A stretch of DNA of 64,000 nucleotides from Bradyrhizobium sp. (GCF_016219575.1 NZ_JACRMG010000023.1:186001-250000); one strand, 5' to 3'; positions 35,589 to 45,030 are shown, counted from the first letter of the stretch. Program-made: numbers and translations. The notes: generated by a model not told the origin, from the sequence alone.

Positions 35589-35954
35589 ATGGAACCCCGC
35601 GCTGGATACAGCTCTCGGAAGACCTCGCGTGCCCGTCGGGCGCTCTTGGTGTTTCTTGCCTTTGCGTATCTTTTCGTCGGCCTGGTCCATACCGTCTCCC
35701 ACGCGAACGAGGCGGTCGCCGCGATCGCGGCAAATGTCGAATCGCTCTCCAATGTAGGATCCGACGACGGCGGTTCCAAAAAGTCTCCGGTGGTGGCCGA
35801 GCACTGTCACATTTGCGCGCCGATGCTCATGCCCCCGTTTGCGCGCGTCGCCGCTCCGTCGGCCCACGTGCTGAAGACGGCCTCCGCCGAGCCGAACTTC
35901 CTGGTCGAAGACCATCCGCGGCTTGATACGCCGCCCCCCAAGCACCTGACCTGA
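35589..35954 (+). CDS. DUF2946-like small membrane protein with CHIC motif
   Basis: 121 residues. A basic N-terminus is followed by one TM helix (ALLVFLAFAYLFVGLVHTVSHA), then an exported part with HCHICAPMLMPP, a possible metal-binding Cys/His cluster, and a His-containing C-terminus (DHPRLDTPPPKHLT). This matches the DUF2946-type proteins often placed first in metal-efflux operons. It precedes the outer-membrane channel gene by 59 bp and may be a periplasmic metal buffer or sensor; that is inference. Confidence 0.72.
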   Translation: MEPRAGYSSRKTSRARRALLVFLAFAYLFVGLVHTVSHANEAVAAIAANVESLSNVGSDDGGSKKSPVVAEHCHICAPMLMPPFARVAAPSAHVLKTASAEPNFLVEDHPRLDTPPPKHLT

Positions 35955-36013
35955 ACACAGTCACTGCGTGCGGTTCTGCCGCGCGTCGTCTATTCGCGTT
36001 TCAGGTCTAAGCC

Positions 36014-37285
36014 ATGCATTCATTCGGGTTCGCGCTGCGAGTCGCTTGCGCGCTGCTTGTAGTTACCATTCCCGCCCGGGCGGCGGAGCGTGCGCGAGCG
36101 CTCACGCTGCCGCAGGCGCTGCAGCGGGCGCTCGCGGCGAATCCGCGGTTGACGGCTGCCGAACGGGACATCGGCATTGCCGGTGGACTCCGGATCCAGG
36201 CCGGGGTTCTGCCAAATCCGGATGTTCAGTTCGAGCTCGACAATGCACTGGGCTCAGGACCCTACAAGGGCCTCCGCTCAGCCGAGACCAATCTACAGCT
36301 CAGCCAGCTTGTTGAACTGGGTGGCAAACGGGAGGCGCGGATCGCGGCGCGCGAGGCCGGCATCGGCGCGGCCGTCTGGCAGCGGCGCGCCACCCGCTTG
36401 CAGGTGCTTTCGGAAGCGGCGATTGCGTTCATCACCATCATCAGCGCGCAGCGGCGCATCGAGATCTTCGACGAGCAGATCGCAAGCTTCGATACCCTGA
36501 TACCGCTGCTTCAAAGGCGCGTCCAGGAGGGCGCGTCGTCTCCAGCAGAGACGTTGCGGGCCCAGGTTGCGGCTGACCTGTTTGGCGTCGAGCGGCAGCG
36601 TACGAAAACGCAGTTGGCCCTGGCGCGCCGCGATCTCGCGATCCTGATGGGCGACAGCAGCCCTCGTTTTGGGAAAGCAGTAGGGAGATTGACCAATATC
36701 GGCGACCCACCGCCGTTCCGGTCGATACTTCAGGCGATCGAAGCCAATCCGCAGTTGATGCGTTGGACGGCGGTCGCCGCGCAACGCAACGCCGAGCTTC
36801 TGATCGCGCGCCTGAAGGTAATTCAGGACCCGCGCATTTCAGTAGGCTGGCGGAACTTCCAGGATACCAATGACAATGCCGTGCGCCTGAGCGTATCGGT
36901 CCCACTGCCGGTGTTCGATCGGAATACGGGCAACATTATCGCCGCCCAGGAGACGCTCGCCAAAACCGATGCAGAACGCGCAACTAACAAACTCGCCCTG
37001 ACCAGCATCGTGGGCCGGGCTTACGACACGCTCACCGGCGCCCTGGCCGAAATCAAGCTGCTGCGGTCATCGATCATCCCGAACGCGCGCAGTGCTTCCG
37101 AGACGATTCAGGATGGCTATCTTCAAGGTCGGTTTACGCTGCTTGAGTTGCTCGACGCCAAGGGAACGTTCCTGCAGGCACTGCTCCGTGAACAGGAAGC
37201 TCTGCAGAACTTCCACATCGCAATTGCCACGATCGAAGGCCTTGTCGGTAACCCGTTTACGCTCACTCGCGAGACCTCAAGATGA
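36014..37285 (+). CDS. czcC: Outer-membrane efflux channel, TolC/CzcC family
   Basis: 423 residues. A signal peptide (MHSFGFALRVACALLVVTIPARA) is followed by two OEP repeats. Typical pieces are LTLPQALQRALAANPRL, GGLRIQAGVLPNPDVQFELDN, LSQLVELGGKREARI, SVSVPLPVFDRNTGNI and a C-terminal LLEAKG-like segment LLELLDAKGTFLQALLREQEALQNFHIAIA. It forms the exit duct of a CzcCBA/CusCBA-type metal pump. Its stop overlaps the adaptor start (ATGA). Confidence 0.92.
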   Translation: MHSFGFALRVACALLVVTIPARAAERARALTLPQALQRALAANPRLTAAERDIGIAGGLRIQAGVLPNPDVQFELDNALGSGPYKGLRSAETNLQLSQLVELGGKREARIAAREAGIGAAVWQRRATRLQVLSEAAIAFITIISAQRRIEIFDEQIASFDTLIPLLQRRVQEGASSPAETLRAQVAADLFGVERQRTKTQLALARRDLAILMGDSSPRFGKAVGRLTNIGDPPPFRSILQAIEANPQLMRWTAVAAQRNAELLIARLKVIQDPRISVGWRNFQDTNDNAVRLSVSVPLPVFDRNTGNIIAAQETLAKTDAERATNKLALTSIVGRAYDTLTGALAEIKLLRSSIIPNARSASETIQDGYLQGRFTLLELLDAKGTFLQALLREQEALQNFHIAIATIEGLVGNPFTLTRETSR

Positions 37286-38235
37286 TGAGTCGGCTCATTC
37301 GGTATCTGGCCTTTATCTTAATTGCAGCCGGTGTCGCCTATGGCGGCTACCGTATGTTTCCGGCAACGTCAAAGACGACGCCGGCGGAAAAGGCGGGGAA
37401 AGAAGAACATAAGGAATCAGAGGGCATTGCGTTAAGCGACGCCAAGGTCGAAGCCGCCGGAATCGAGCTGGCGAAGGCCTCGCCCGGCGTGCTGCGAGAC
37501 AGCCTGTTGCTGAACGGCATCGTTCAGCCGAACCAAGAGGCGCTGGTCCAGGTTACCCCGCGCTTTCCCGGCATTGTTAGGGATGTGCGCAAGCGCATCG
37601 GTGATATCGTCCAGCGGGGCGATATCCTGGCGATCGTCGAAAGCAATCAGAGCTTGACACCATACGAACTGAAGGCCGCGCTGGCCGGCACAGTGATCGA
37701 TCGTCAGACCACTTTGGGAGAATACGTCTCCGAGCAGAAGCCAGCGTTCGTTATCGCCGACCTGTCGACTGTTTGGGTTGATTTTTCGGTATACCGACGC
37801 GACCTGAAGCGGGTCAGTATCGGTGACGAGGTGCTCCTTGATCCCGCTGATGGCGGGCAGCCAATCGAAGCAAAAATTTCCTATCTGTCACCGGTCGGCA
37901 GCAGTGATACCCAAAGTGCGCTGGCGAGGGCGATCGTATCGAACCGGGACCAGCGTCTACGTCCCGGTCTCTTCATCACCGGTCGGCTGACGCTATCTGC
38001 AAAGAAGGTCAATGTTGCGGTGAAATCGTCGGCATTGCAGACGGTGGAAAACCGCACCGTCGTTTTCGTTCGCAACGGCGAGAAGTTCGAGGCGCGCGAT
38101 GTCGAGATCGGTGATCGTGACAAGGAGCTCGTCGAAATCACCTTTGGCGTCATCGATGGCGAGACGTACGCCGCGCGCAACAGTTTCATAGTCAAAGCAG
38201 AGATGGCGAAAGGCTCGGCCGAACATGAGCATTGA
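37282..38235 (+). CDS. czcB: RND periplasmic adaptor, CzcB/CusB family
   Basis: 317 residues. An N-terminal anchor (YLAFILIAAGVAYGGYRMF) is followed by a charged spacer and the barrel-sandwich (PRFPGIVRDVRKRIGDIVQRGDILAIVESNQSLTPYELKAALAGTVIDRQTTLGE). The hairpin between the lipoyl halves is almost absent. Then comes the beta-barrel LSTVWVDFSVYRRDLKRVSIGDEV and the membrane-proximal domain. It is shorter than typical CusB (about 400), lacking the long alpha-hairpin and the N-terminal Met cluster. Its end overlaps the PII-like gene by 11 bases. Confidence 0.9.
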   Translation: MMSRLIRYLAFILIAAGVAYGGYRMFPATSKTTPAEKAGKEEHKESEGIALSDAKVEAAGIELAKASPGVLRDSLLLNGIVQPNQEALVQVTPRFPGIVRDVRKRIGDIVQRGDILAIVESNQSLTPYELKAALAGTVIDRQTTLGEYVSEQKPAFVIADLSTVWVDFSVYRRDLKRVSIGDEVLLDPADGGQPIEAKISYLSPVGSSDTQSALARAIVSNRDQRLRPGLFITGRLTLSAKKVNVAVKSSALQTVENRTVVFVRNGEKFEARDVEIGDRDKELVEITFGVIDGETYAARNSFIVKAEMAKGSAEHEH

Positions 38236-38590
38236 TGGTGAAATGATCCTGGTGACCGCTCTCATCAGGCCATACATGGAAGAACATGTCGTGCGAAGCC
38301 TTCATGAGCTTCCCGAGTTTCCCGGCTTCACGTTCACCGCGGTCCGGGGACAGGGAAGCGGCCGGGGACAGGGCGGCTCCTACGTTTCGAGCGACACCGA
38401 TCTGACCTACCACCAATTCCTCGAACTGCGGCTGGTCTGCCGAAGCGAGCTCGTCGGCGAGATTTGTGATCGCATCGCGTCGGCCGCCTGGACCGGCAGG
38501 AAGGGCGACGGTGTCGTGTTCACGACGCCGGTCCACACGTTCGCCCGCATCAGGGAGATCGGCCGGCATCCGGAGAAACGCGATGATTGA
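38225..38590 (+). CDS. PII-like signalling protein of the metal-pump-linked (PII-NG) group
   Basis: 121 residues: ILVTALIRPYMEEHVVRSLHELPEFPGFTFTAVRGQGSGRGQ, a T-loop region with SYVSSDTDLTYHQFLELRLVC, then IASAAWTGRKGDGVVFTTPV, the C-terminal PII signature (GxxGDGxIFVxPV). PII trimers bind nucleotides or small metabolites. A subgroup encoded with CzcA/CusA pumps is known, with unclear function. It overlaps czcB by 11 and czcA by 8 bases, so it is made stoichiometrically with the pump. The classical uridylylation Tyr is not obvious. Confidence 0.85.
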   Translation: MSIDGEMILVTALIRPYMEEHVVRSLHELPEFPGFTFTAVRGQGSGRGQGGSYVSSDTDLTYHQFLELRLVCRSELVGEICDRIASAAWTGRKGDGVVFTTPVHTFARIREIGRHPEKRDD

Positions 38591-41500
38591 CGGCATCCTT
38601 TCGTTCTCGATCCGCCAGCGCTGGCTGGTGATGATCGGCGTCCTGCTCATGGCCGCGTTCGGCGCGTGGAATTTCACGCGCCTGCCGATCGATGCCGTGC
38701 CCGACATCACCAACGTCCAGGTCCAGATCAACACCCGCGCGCCTGGCTACTCACCGCTCGAGGTCGAGCAGCGGATAACCTTCCCGATCGAGACCGGCAT
38801 GGGCGGCTTGCCAAACCGTCAGAACACCAGGTCGCTGTCGCGCTATGGGCTGAGCCAGGTGACCGTGGTCTTCAAGGACGGCACCGACATCTATTTTGCC
38901 CGGCAGCTCGTCAACGAGCGCATCCAGCAGGTCAAGGATCAGTTGCCGGCCGGGATCGAAACCGCCATGGGCCCGATATCAACGGGGCTCGGCGAGATCT
39001 ACATGTTCACGGTGGAAACCAAGCCCGAAGCCCGCAAGGCCGGCGGCGAGACTTACACACCGAGTGACCTGCGCACGATTCAGGATTGGATCATCAAACC
39101 TCAGTTGAGGAACGTGCCCGGCGTCATCGAGGTCAACGCCATCGGCGGCTTCGAGAAGCAGTTTCATGTACTCCCGGATCCGACCCAGTTGATGGCTTAC
39201 AAGCTGAGTTTCCGCGACGTGATGACGGCGCTCGCGGCGAACAACGCCAACGTCGGTGCGGGCTACATCGAACGCAACGGCGAGCAGTATCTCGTCAGGA
39301 CGCCCGGCCAGGTCGCGAATATCGATGAGATTAAGGAGGTCGTCATCGGATCGCGCAACGGCGTTCCGGTCCGCATCGCCGACGTGGCCGACGTCCGGGA
39401 AGGGCAAGACTTACGGACCGGCGCCGCGACTCTCGACGGAAAAGAGATCGTGCTCGGCACCGCCATGCTGCTGATCGGAGAGAACAGCCGCGCGGTTGCG
39501 CAACGTGTTGCGGCAAAGCTCAAGGAAATCGGCCGCTCATTGCCCGAGGGCGTGATCGCACGGGCGATCTACGACCGAACCCACCTGGTCGAAGCGACGA
39601 TCAAGACCGTCGAAAAAAATCTGGTCGAGGGCGCGCTGCTCGTCATCGTCATTCTATTCCTGATCCTCGGAAATTTCAAAGCCGCTATCGCAACGGCCTT
39701 CGTCATCCCGCTTTCGATGCTCTTCACCATCACTGGAATGTTCGAAAACAAGGTCAGCGCCAATTTGATGAGTCTCGGCGCGATCGACTTTGGGATCATC
39801 ATCGATGGCGCGGTCATCATCGTTGAGAATTGTCTGCGGCTGCTTGCGCATGAGCAGCAACGTTTGGGACGGGTTCTAAACCGCGAGGAACGCTTCGAGA
39901 CGATACTGGCCGGATCTCGGGAGGTCATCCGCCCGAGCCTGTTCGGTACCTTGATCATCGCCGTCGTCTACTTGCCGATCCTCACGCTCACAGGGGTCGA
40001 GGGCAAGATGTTCACGCCGATGGCGTTGACCGTGCTGATGGCGCTTCTAGGCGCCAGCATCCTTTCAATGACGTTCGTGCCGGCCGCAGTGGCGATGCTG
40101 GTGACGGGCCGTGTCTCAGAACATGAAAACTGGTTCATGCGTGGTGCTCGGCGCATCTACGTCCCGCTTCTCTCGCTGTCGATTCAAAATCGCGCTTTTG
40201 TCGCTGTCGTGGCGGCAGCGCTAATAGTGATTAGCGGATTCGCCGCGTCGCGGATGGGCGGCGAGTTCATTCCAAGTCTCGACGAGGGCGACGTCGCGCT
40301 GCAGGCGCTGCGCATCCCAGGAACCAGCCTGACGCAATCGCTGGAGATGCAACAGATGCTTGAGAAGCGTCTGCTGCAGCTACCAGAGGTGAAGGAAGCG
40401 TTCGCGCGCACCGGCACGGCGGAGGTCGCGACCGATCCGATGCCGCCGTCGATTTCAGACGGCTACGTCATGCTAAAGCCGCGCGAGGAATGGCCGGACC
40501 CTAAAAAGCCCAAGTCGGCTCTCGTGAAGGAGATCGAGGAAGCCGCGGAACAAATCCCAGGCAGCGCCTATGAACTGTCTCAGCCAATTCAATTGCGCTT
40601 CAACGAACTGATATCGGGTGTGCGCAGCGATGTCGGTGTGAAGATCTTCGGCGACGATCTCGGCGTTCTGGCGCAAGTCGCGGGGCAGGTGCAAGCCGTC
40701 CTACAGACGATCGAGGGCGCCGCGGATGTAAAGACCGAGCAAGTATCCGGTTTGCCGGTGCTGACAGTCAAGCTCAACCGGCAGGCGCTCTCGCGCTATG
40801 GAATTAGTGTCGGCGACGTCCAGAACCTCGTTGAAATCGCGGTCGGCGGCAAAACCGCTGGGTTGGTATTTGAAGGCGACCGCCGCTTCGACCTCGTCGT
40901 CCGGCTGCCCGAACACCTTCGGTTGGATGTCGAGGCCATCAGGTCGTTGCCAATCCCCCTGCCGCCGCTGGAGAACCAGGCAAAGACCGTCCGCGCGACC
41001 TGGACGAACTCGCCGCTGGCCCAGATCCGTTATGCTCCCCTATCCGAACTTGCCCAGATCGACATCGCACCGGGTCCGAACCAGATCAGTCGTGAAGATG
41101 GTAAGCGGCGGATCGTGGTGTCGGCCAACGTGCGTGGACGCGACCTGGGTTCCTTCGTCGGGGACGCGCAGCGGCAGATCGGGGAGAAGATAAAACTCCC
41201 TGCGGGCTACTGGATCGGGTGGGGCGGGCAATTCGAGCAGCTGGTCTCGGCCACACAGCGGTTGACCATCGTCGTTCCCATCGCACTGCTGCTGATCTTC
41301 CTGTTGCTGTTCATCAGCATGGGGTCAGCGGCGGATGCATTGCTCGTTTTCAGCGGTGTCCCGCTCGCGCTAACGGGAGGAATTGTGGCGCTTTTGTTGC
41401 GCGACATTCCACTATCGATCAGCGCCGGCATTGGCTTCATAGCCCTTTCAGGTGTGGCGGTGCTCAATGGCCTCGTGATCATCACGTTTATCGAAAAGCT

Positions 41501-41792
41501 GCGCAGGGAGGGCCGCCCACTCGTCGATGCCGTTCGCGAGGGAGCGCTGACAAGACTTCGCCCCGTCTTGATGACGGCCCTCGTTGCGTCATTGGGATTT
41601 GTCCCAATGGCCATTGCCACCGGTGCAGGTGCAGAAGTTCAACGACCCCTTGCTACCGTCGTGATCGGGGGAATCATTTCTTCGACGCTTCTGACGCTGC
41701 TCGTTCTGCCGGCACTTTACGTGCTGTTCCGGCGCGAGAACGGGGAGCGAGACAAACGCCCTCAACCCGCACCCACTGGAGCAACGACATGA
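38583..41792 (+). CDS. czcA: Heavy-metal RND efflux pump, CzcA/CusA family
   Basis: 1069 residues. The HME-RND pattern is clear: FSIRQRWLVMIGVLLMAAFGAW (TM1), RLPIDAVPDITNVQVQINT, GYSPLEVEQRITFPIE, LGAIDFGIIIDGAVIIVEN (TM4 with the two acidic proton-relay residues), LSMTFVPAAVAM, GGEFIPSLDEGDVALQ, SGVAVLNGLVIITFI and LRPVLMTALVASLGFVPMA. The DFGIIIDGAVIIVEN form points to the divalent (Co/Zn/Cd/Ni) branch rather than Cu/Ag, but metal choice is inference. ATG 38583; its stop overlaps the next gene by 4 bases. Confidence 0.95.
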   Translation: MIDGILSFSIRQRWLVMIGVLLMAAFGAWNFTRLPIDAVPDITNVQVQINTRAPGYSPLEVEQRITFPIETGMGGLPNRQNTRSLSRYGLSQVTVVFKDGTDIYFARQLVNERIQQVKDQLPAGIETAMGPISTGLGEIYMFTVETKPEARKAGGETYTPSDLRTIQDWIIKPQLRNVPGVIEVNAIGGFEKQFHVLPDPTQLMAYKLSFRDVMTALAANNANVGAGYIERNGEQYLVRTPGQVANIDEIKEVVIGSRNGVPVRIADVADVREGQDLRTGAATLDGKEIVLGTAMLLIGENSRAVAQRVAAKLKEIGRSLPEGVIARAIYDRTHLVEATIKTVEKNLVEGALLVIVILFLILGNFKAAIATAFVIPLSMLFTITGMFENKVSANLMSLGAIDFGIIIDGAVIIVENCLRLLAHEQQRLGRVLNREERFETILAGSREVIRPSLFGTLIIAVVYLPILTLTGVEGKMFTPMALTVLMALLGASILSMTFVPAAVAMLVTGRVSEHENWFMRGARRIYVPLLSLSIQNRAFVAVVAAALIVISGFAASRMGGEFIPSLDEGDVALQALRIPGTSLTQSLEMQQMLEKRLLQLPEVKEAFARTGTAEVATDPMPPSISDGYVMLKPREEWPDPKKPKSALVKEIEEAAEQIPGSAYELSQPIQLRFNELISGVRSDVGVKIFGDDLGVLAQVAGQVQAVLQTIEGAADVKTEQVSGLPVLTVKLNRQALSRYGISVGDVQNLVEIAVGGKTAGLVFEGDRRFDLVVRLPEHLRLDVEAIRSLPIPLPPLENQAKTVRATWTNSPLAQIRYAPLSELAQIDIAPGPNQISREDGKRRIVVSANVRGRDLGSFVGDAQRQIGEKIKLPAGYWIGWGGQFEQLVSATQRLTIVVPIALLLIFLLLFISMGSAADALLVFSGVPLALTGGIVALLLRDIPLSISAGIGFIALSGVAVLNGLVIITFIEKLRREGRPLVDAVREGALTRLRPVLMTALVASLGFVPMAIATGAGAEVQRPLATVVIGGIISSTLLTLLVLPALYVLFRRENGERDKRPQPAPTGATT

Positions 41793-42169
41793 AGTACATC
41801 GCGATCCTCGTTCTTTCCCTCATCTGGTCGGCGCCCTCCTTCGCGCAGCACTCCCATGGCAGCGAGAAAGGGCCGAACGGTGGTCAGATGGAGGACGCCG
41901 CCGGCATCGACGCCGAGCTTCTGATCTCCGGCAACACCATCACGATCAACGTGTTCGATCCCGCGAACGGCAAGCCGGTTTCGACGAAAGGATTTAGCGG
42001 TGCCGTCCTGGTGGCAGGTGGCGGTGCTCGCGAGACAGTCACACTCGAGCCGTCGGGCGAGAACGCGTTGAAAGGCACTTCGAAAAACACGGTCGGTGCC
42101 GGCACAGCGATCACGCTGACGATCAAGACGGCCGAGGGGAAATCCGGCCAGGCGAAGTTCGGAAAGTAG
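41789..42169 (+). CDS. Small periplasmic protein coupled to the CzcA pump
   Basis: 126 residues. Signal peptide MKYIAILVLSLIWSAPSFA, then QHSHGSEKGPNGGQMEDAAG and a beta-rich domain (AELLISGNTITINVFDPANGKPVSTKGFSG). The HSHGSEKGPNGG stretch right after cleavage is a plausible metal site. Similar proteins follow CzcA in alphaproteobacterial efflux operons. The ATG overlaps the czcA stop (ATGA). Confidence 0.8.
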   Translation: MKYIAILVLSLIWSAPSFAQHSHGSEKGPNGGQMEDAAGIDAELLISGNTITINVFDPANGKPVSTKGFSGAVLVAGGGARETVTLEPSGENALKGTSKNTVGAGTAITLTIKTAEGKSGQAKFGK

Positions 42170-42252
42170 GGCCAACTGCCCCGCCGCGCGGCAAGGGCGC
42201 GGCGGGCGACGACCGTGCACGCTTCAAGGAACGTCTTTCCACGGTGTAGTCG

Positions 42253-42387
42253 ATGAACGTTCAAAACGACAATCTTCTGGAACGGCGCAATCTGCGCCTC
42301 GACCTCTTCAGAGGGCTCGCCAACTGGGCGATCTTCCCGGATCACGTCCCCAACAACGTGCTGTCGTGGAACACCGTAAGAACGGGG
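42253..42387 (+). pseudogene. 5' fragment of an opgC-like gene
   Basis: 45 codons encode MNVQNDNLLERRNLRLDLFR then GLANWAIFPDHVPNNVLSWNTVR, closely matching the N-terminus of OpgC-type inner-membrane acyltransferases (RDLRLDLFRGxANWAIFLDHIPxN). Similarity stops abruptly and the frame runs into the next gene. The rest of opgC is absent. It is probably a scar of recombination during island assembly. Confidence 0.75.
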
Positions 42388-42390
42388 GCG

Positions 42391-42750
42391 ATGGCGGGAG
42401 TTTTGATCGCCGCTTTGATAATCGACGCCGGGTACGAACTCCGGGCGGAGGCGCCGAAGGCCAACATCGTCGGCTTGGGCGCAACGACATGCCGACGGTT
42501 CAAGGAGGATGTCAAATCCGAACCCTCGATTCGAACGGCCTATCTGGCGTGGACCCAGGGATTCATGAGCGGAATCCTTTCGCGCAGGCCGCCCGGCGTC
42601 GACGAGGGGCTCGATCTCAATCCGGCGACCTTCGGCCTTCTCAATCAACTTCGCTTCCTGGAAGATCTGTGCGCCAAGAACTCGTCATTGGATTTCTCCG
42701 ACGCGGTGGCGGCGCTCTACAAGCGATTGCGCGAGGAGGGCAAGACGTGA
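42391..42750 (+). CDS. Exported hypothetical protein
   Basis: 119 residues from the ATG at 42391: a signal-like MAGVLIAALIIDAGYELRA, then a helical domain with GLGATTCRRFKEDV, TAYLAWTQGFMSGIL, FGLLNQLRFLEDLCAKNSSLDFSDAV and a C-terminal helix. Two conserved-looking cysteines may pair. It resembles small periplasmic Rap1a-like proteins, but I am not sure of the family. The frame is continuous with the opgC fragment upstream, so a 165-residue fusion starting at 42253 is possible. Confidence 0.62.
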   Translation: MAGVLIAALIIDAGYELRAEAPKANIVGLGATTCRRFKEDVKSEPSIRTAYLAWTQGFMSGILSRRPPGVDEGLDLNPATFGLLNQLRFLEDLCAKNSSLDFSDAVAALYKRLREEGKT

Positions 42751-42799
42751 ATCTAAAAAAGCGCTCCGAACATCGACGGCTGCGTTTCTGGAGCCGGTC

Positions 42800-44980
42800 A
42801 TGAATGACACCGCACGGACGGCGAAATTACGCTTACGGGTGGATGGAATGGACTGCGCCGCCTGCGCAACGAAAATCCAAAACGCCCTGCAGCGCATGCG
42901 CGGCATCAGCGAGGTGACCGTCTCCGTAACCGGCGGAACGGTGACGATCGGACGCGATCCCAGCGATGTGGAAGATGACACCATCCGCGACCAGATTTCA
43001 AATCTGGGCTACCGGGTGGCTCGCTCGGAGCCCGATCGGAACGACGTCCAGAGCAATGGCCAGAAAGGGTCTCCGGCCCAGCACGATGTCCATTCGCATC
43101 TAGAAGACACTCCCGGCCGGTCTTGGTGGCAGACTGGAAAGGGGAATTTGGTCATCGCGTCTGGAACCGCTCTCGCGGTCGCATTCGCGATGGGAAAAGC
43201 CATACCTAGCATCGAGCAATGGGCATTTTTACTGGCGATGATGGTCGGCCTGATCCCGATCGCTAGGCGGGCACTTTTCGCGGCGATGGCAGGCACGCCG
43301 TTCTCGATCGAGATGCTGATGTCCATCGCCGCAGTCGGTGCGGTCGTCATCGGCGCGACCGAGGAGGCGGCAACGGTCGTTTTCCTTTTTCTGATCGGTG
43401 AGCTCTTGGAGGGTGTCGCCGCCAGCCGCGCCCGCGCCAGCATCCAGGATCTCACCAAGCTTGTTCCGAAGACCGCCCGTCTCGAAGAAGACGGTCAAAT
43501 CCGCGAGATACAGGCCGACCGTCTTGAAGTCGGGCAGACGATCCAGGTCAGGCCGGGTGATCGCGTTCCCGCGGATGGCGTCATCGTGTCCGGAGAGAGT
43601 TCGATCGACGAAGCACCGGTCACCGGCGAAAGCACGCCCATCCGGAAGGGCCCCGACGAGAACCTGTTCGCTGGCACCGTCAACGGAGACGGACTGCTCA
43701 GGGTGCGCGTGACGGCTGCTGCGGCAGACAACACGATCGCCCGCGTGGTGAAGCTTGTCGAAGAGGCGCAGGAGTCGAAGGCGCCGACCGAGCGTTTCAT
43801 CGACCGCTTCTCCCGATACTACACGCCCGGCGTGGTGGCGGTAGCGGTTCTGGTAGCCATCGTCCCGCCGCTGCTGTTCGGCGGCGCGTGGAGCGGCTGG
43901 ATCTACAAGGCTCTGGCCATTCTTCTGATCGGGTGTCCTTGCGCCCTGGTTATCTCGGTGCCCGCCGCGATCGCTGCCAGCTTGTCTGCCGGCGCGCGTC
44001 GCGGACTGTTGCTGAAGGGGGGCGCCGTTCTCGAACAGATCGGCAAGATCACCATCGCCTGTTTCGACAAGACGGGCACGCTCACCGCCGGCAAGCCCCA
44101 GGTGACGGATGTCATCGGCTTCGAGCGGAGCGAGGGAGACGTCCTGCGTTTCGCTGCTGCGCTCGAGTCCGGATCGAGTCACCCGCTTGCTACCGCGATC
44201 CTGGCCAGGGCGGCGGGGCAACAGATCTCGGTGCCGCCCATGTCTAACGCCACGGCAATCGGCGGCAAGGGCGTCCAGGCGACGGTGGAGGGCATAAAGA
44301 TATTCCTCGGCTCGCCCCATGCGGTCTCCGAACTCGCTCCCGTCACTGCCGACCAGAATGCCCGGATTTCGGCCCTCAACGACGAGGGCAAGACGGTTTC
44401 CCTGCTCGTCATGGACGGCAGGGTTGCCGGAGCCATCGCCATGCGGGACGAGCCCCGTCCGGATGCCAAGAAGGGGCTGAAGCTGTTGTCGGACGCAGGG
44501 ATCCGGGCGGTGATGCTCACCGGCGACAACCGGCGCACCGCCAGCGCGATAGGCAAACAAGTCGGCATCGACGTCGAGGCGGAACTGTTGCCGCAGGACA
44601 AGCAGCGGATCGTCGGCCAATTCCAGAAGGAAGGTCTAGTGGTCGCCAAGGTCGGCGACGGCATCAACGATGCGCCGGCGCTCGCTGCGGCAGACGTCGG
44701 CATCGCCATGGGCGGCGGTACCGACGTCGCGCTGGAGACGGCCGACGCCGCCGTGCTGCACGGGCGCGTATCCGACGTGGCCGCGATGGTCGATCTGTCG
44801 AAGCGGACGATGATCAACATCCGCCAGAACATCGCCGTCGCACTCGGGCTGAAGGCGGCGTTCCTCGTCACCACCATCGTCGGACTGACGGGGTTGTGGC
44901 CGGCCATTCTCGCCGACACTGGTGCGACTGTGCTTGTGACGCTGAATGCATTGCGCCTGCTCAAGCCACCCGCGACCTGA
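42800..44980 (+). CDS. zntA: P1B-type heavy-metal-transporting ATPase (Zn/Cd/Pb class)
   Basis: 726 residues. The N-terminal HMA domain has GMDCAACATK with CxxC at Cys19/Cys22. A His-rich linker follows (HDVHSHLED). The core has SGESSIDEAPVTGES (actuator TGES), IGCPCALVISVPAA (CPC metal site), FDKTGTLTAGKP (phosphorylated Asp), SSHPLATAI (nucleotide HP) and GDGINDAPALAAADVGIAMG. The late helix with DTGATVLVTLNALRLL fits the ZntA/CadA subgroup. It pumps divalent metal from cytoplasm to periplasm, feeding the RND pump encoded upstream. Confidence 0.95.
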   Translation: MNDTARTAKLRLRVDGMDCAACATKIQNALQRMRGISEVTVSVTGGTVTIGRDPSDVEDDTIRDQISNLGYRVARSEPDRNDVQSNGQKGSPAQHDVHSHLEDTPGRSWWQTGKGNLVIASGTALAVAFAMGKAIPSIEQWAFLLAMMVGLIPIARRALFAAMAGTPFSIEMLMSIAAVGAVVIGATEEAATVVFLFLIGELLEGVAASRARASIQDLTKLVPKTARLEEDGQIREIQADRLEVGQTIQVRPGDRVPADGVIVSGESSIDEAPVTGESTPIRKGPDENLFAGTVNGDGLLRVRVTAAAADNTIARVVKLVEEAQESKAPTERFIDRFSRYYTPGVVAVAVLVAIVPPLLFGGAWSGWIYKALAILLIGCPCALVISVPAAIAASLSAGARRGLLLKGGAVLEQIGKITIACFDKTGTLTAGKPQVTDVIGFERSEGDVLRFAAALESGSSHPLATAILARAAGQQISVPPMSNATAIGGKGVQATVEGIKIFLGSPHAVSELAPVTADQNARISALNDEGKTVSLLVMDGRVAGAIAMRDEPRPDAKKGLKLLSDAGIRAVMLTGDNRRTASAIGKQVGIDVEAELLPQDKQRIVGQFQKEGLVVAKVGDGINDAPALAAADVGIAMGGGTDVALETADAAVLHGRVSDVAAMVDLSKRTMINIRQNIAVALGLKAAFLVTTIVGLTGLWPAILADTGATVLVTLNALRLLKPPAT

Positions 44981-45030
44981 GGCTACATCCGTTCGCAACG
45001 CGACGTTCGCTTCAACAGAAGGACAACAAG

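Noticed and set aside
35279..35926. 215-codon frame overlapping the DUF2946 gene
   Set aside because: It overlaps a better supported gene with a TM segment and CHIC motif; its own composition is Arg-rich and shadow-like.
43229..44620. 463-codon minus-strand frame opposite the P1B ATPase gene
   Set aside because: It is antisense to a complete ATPase with every catalytic motif; no family resemblance.
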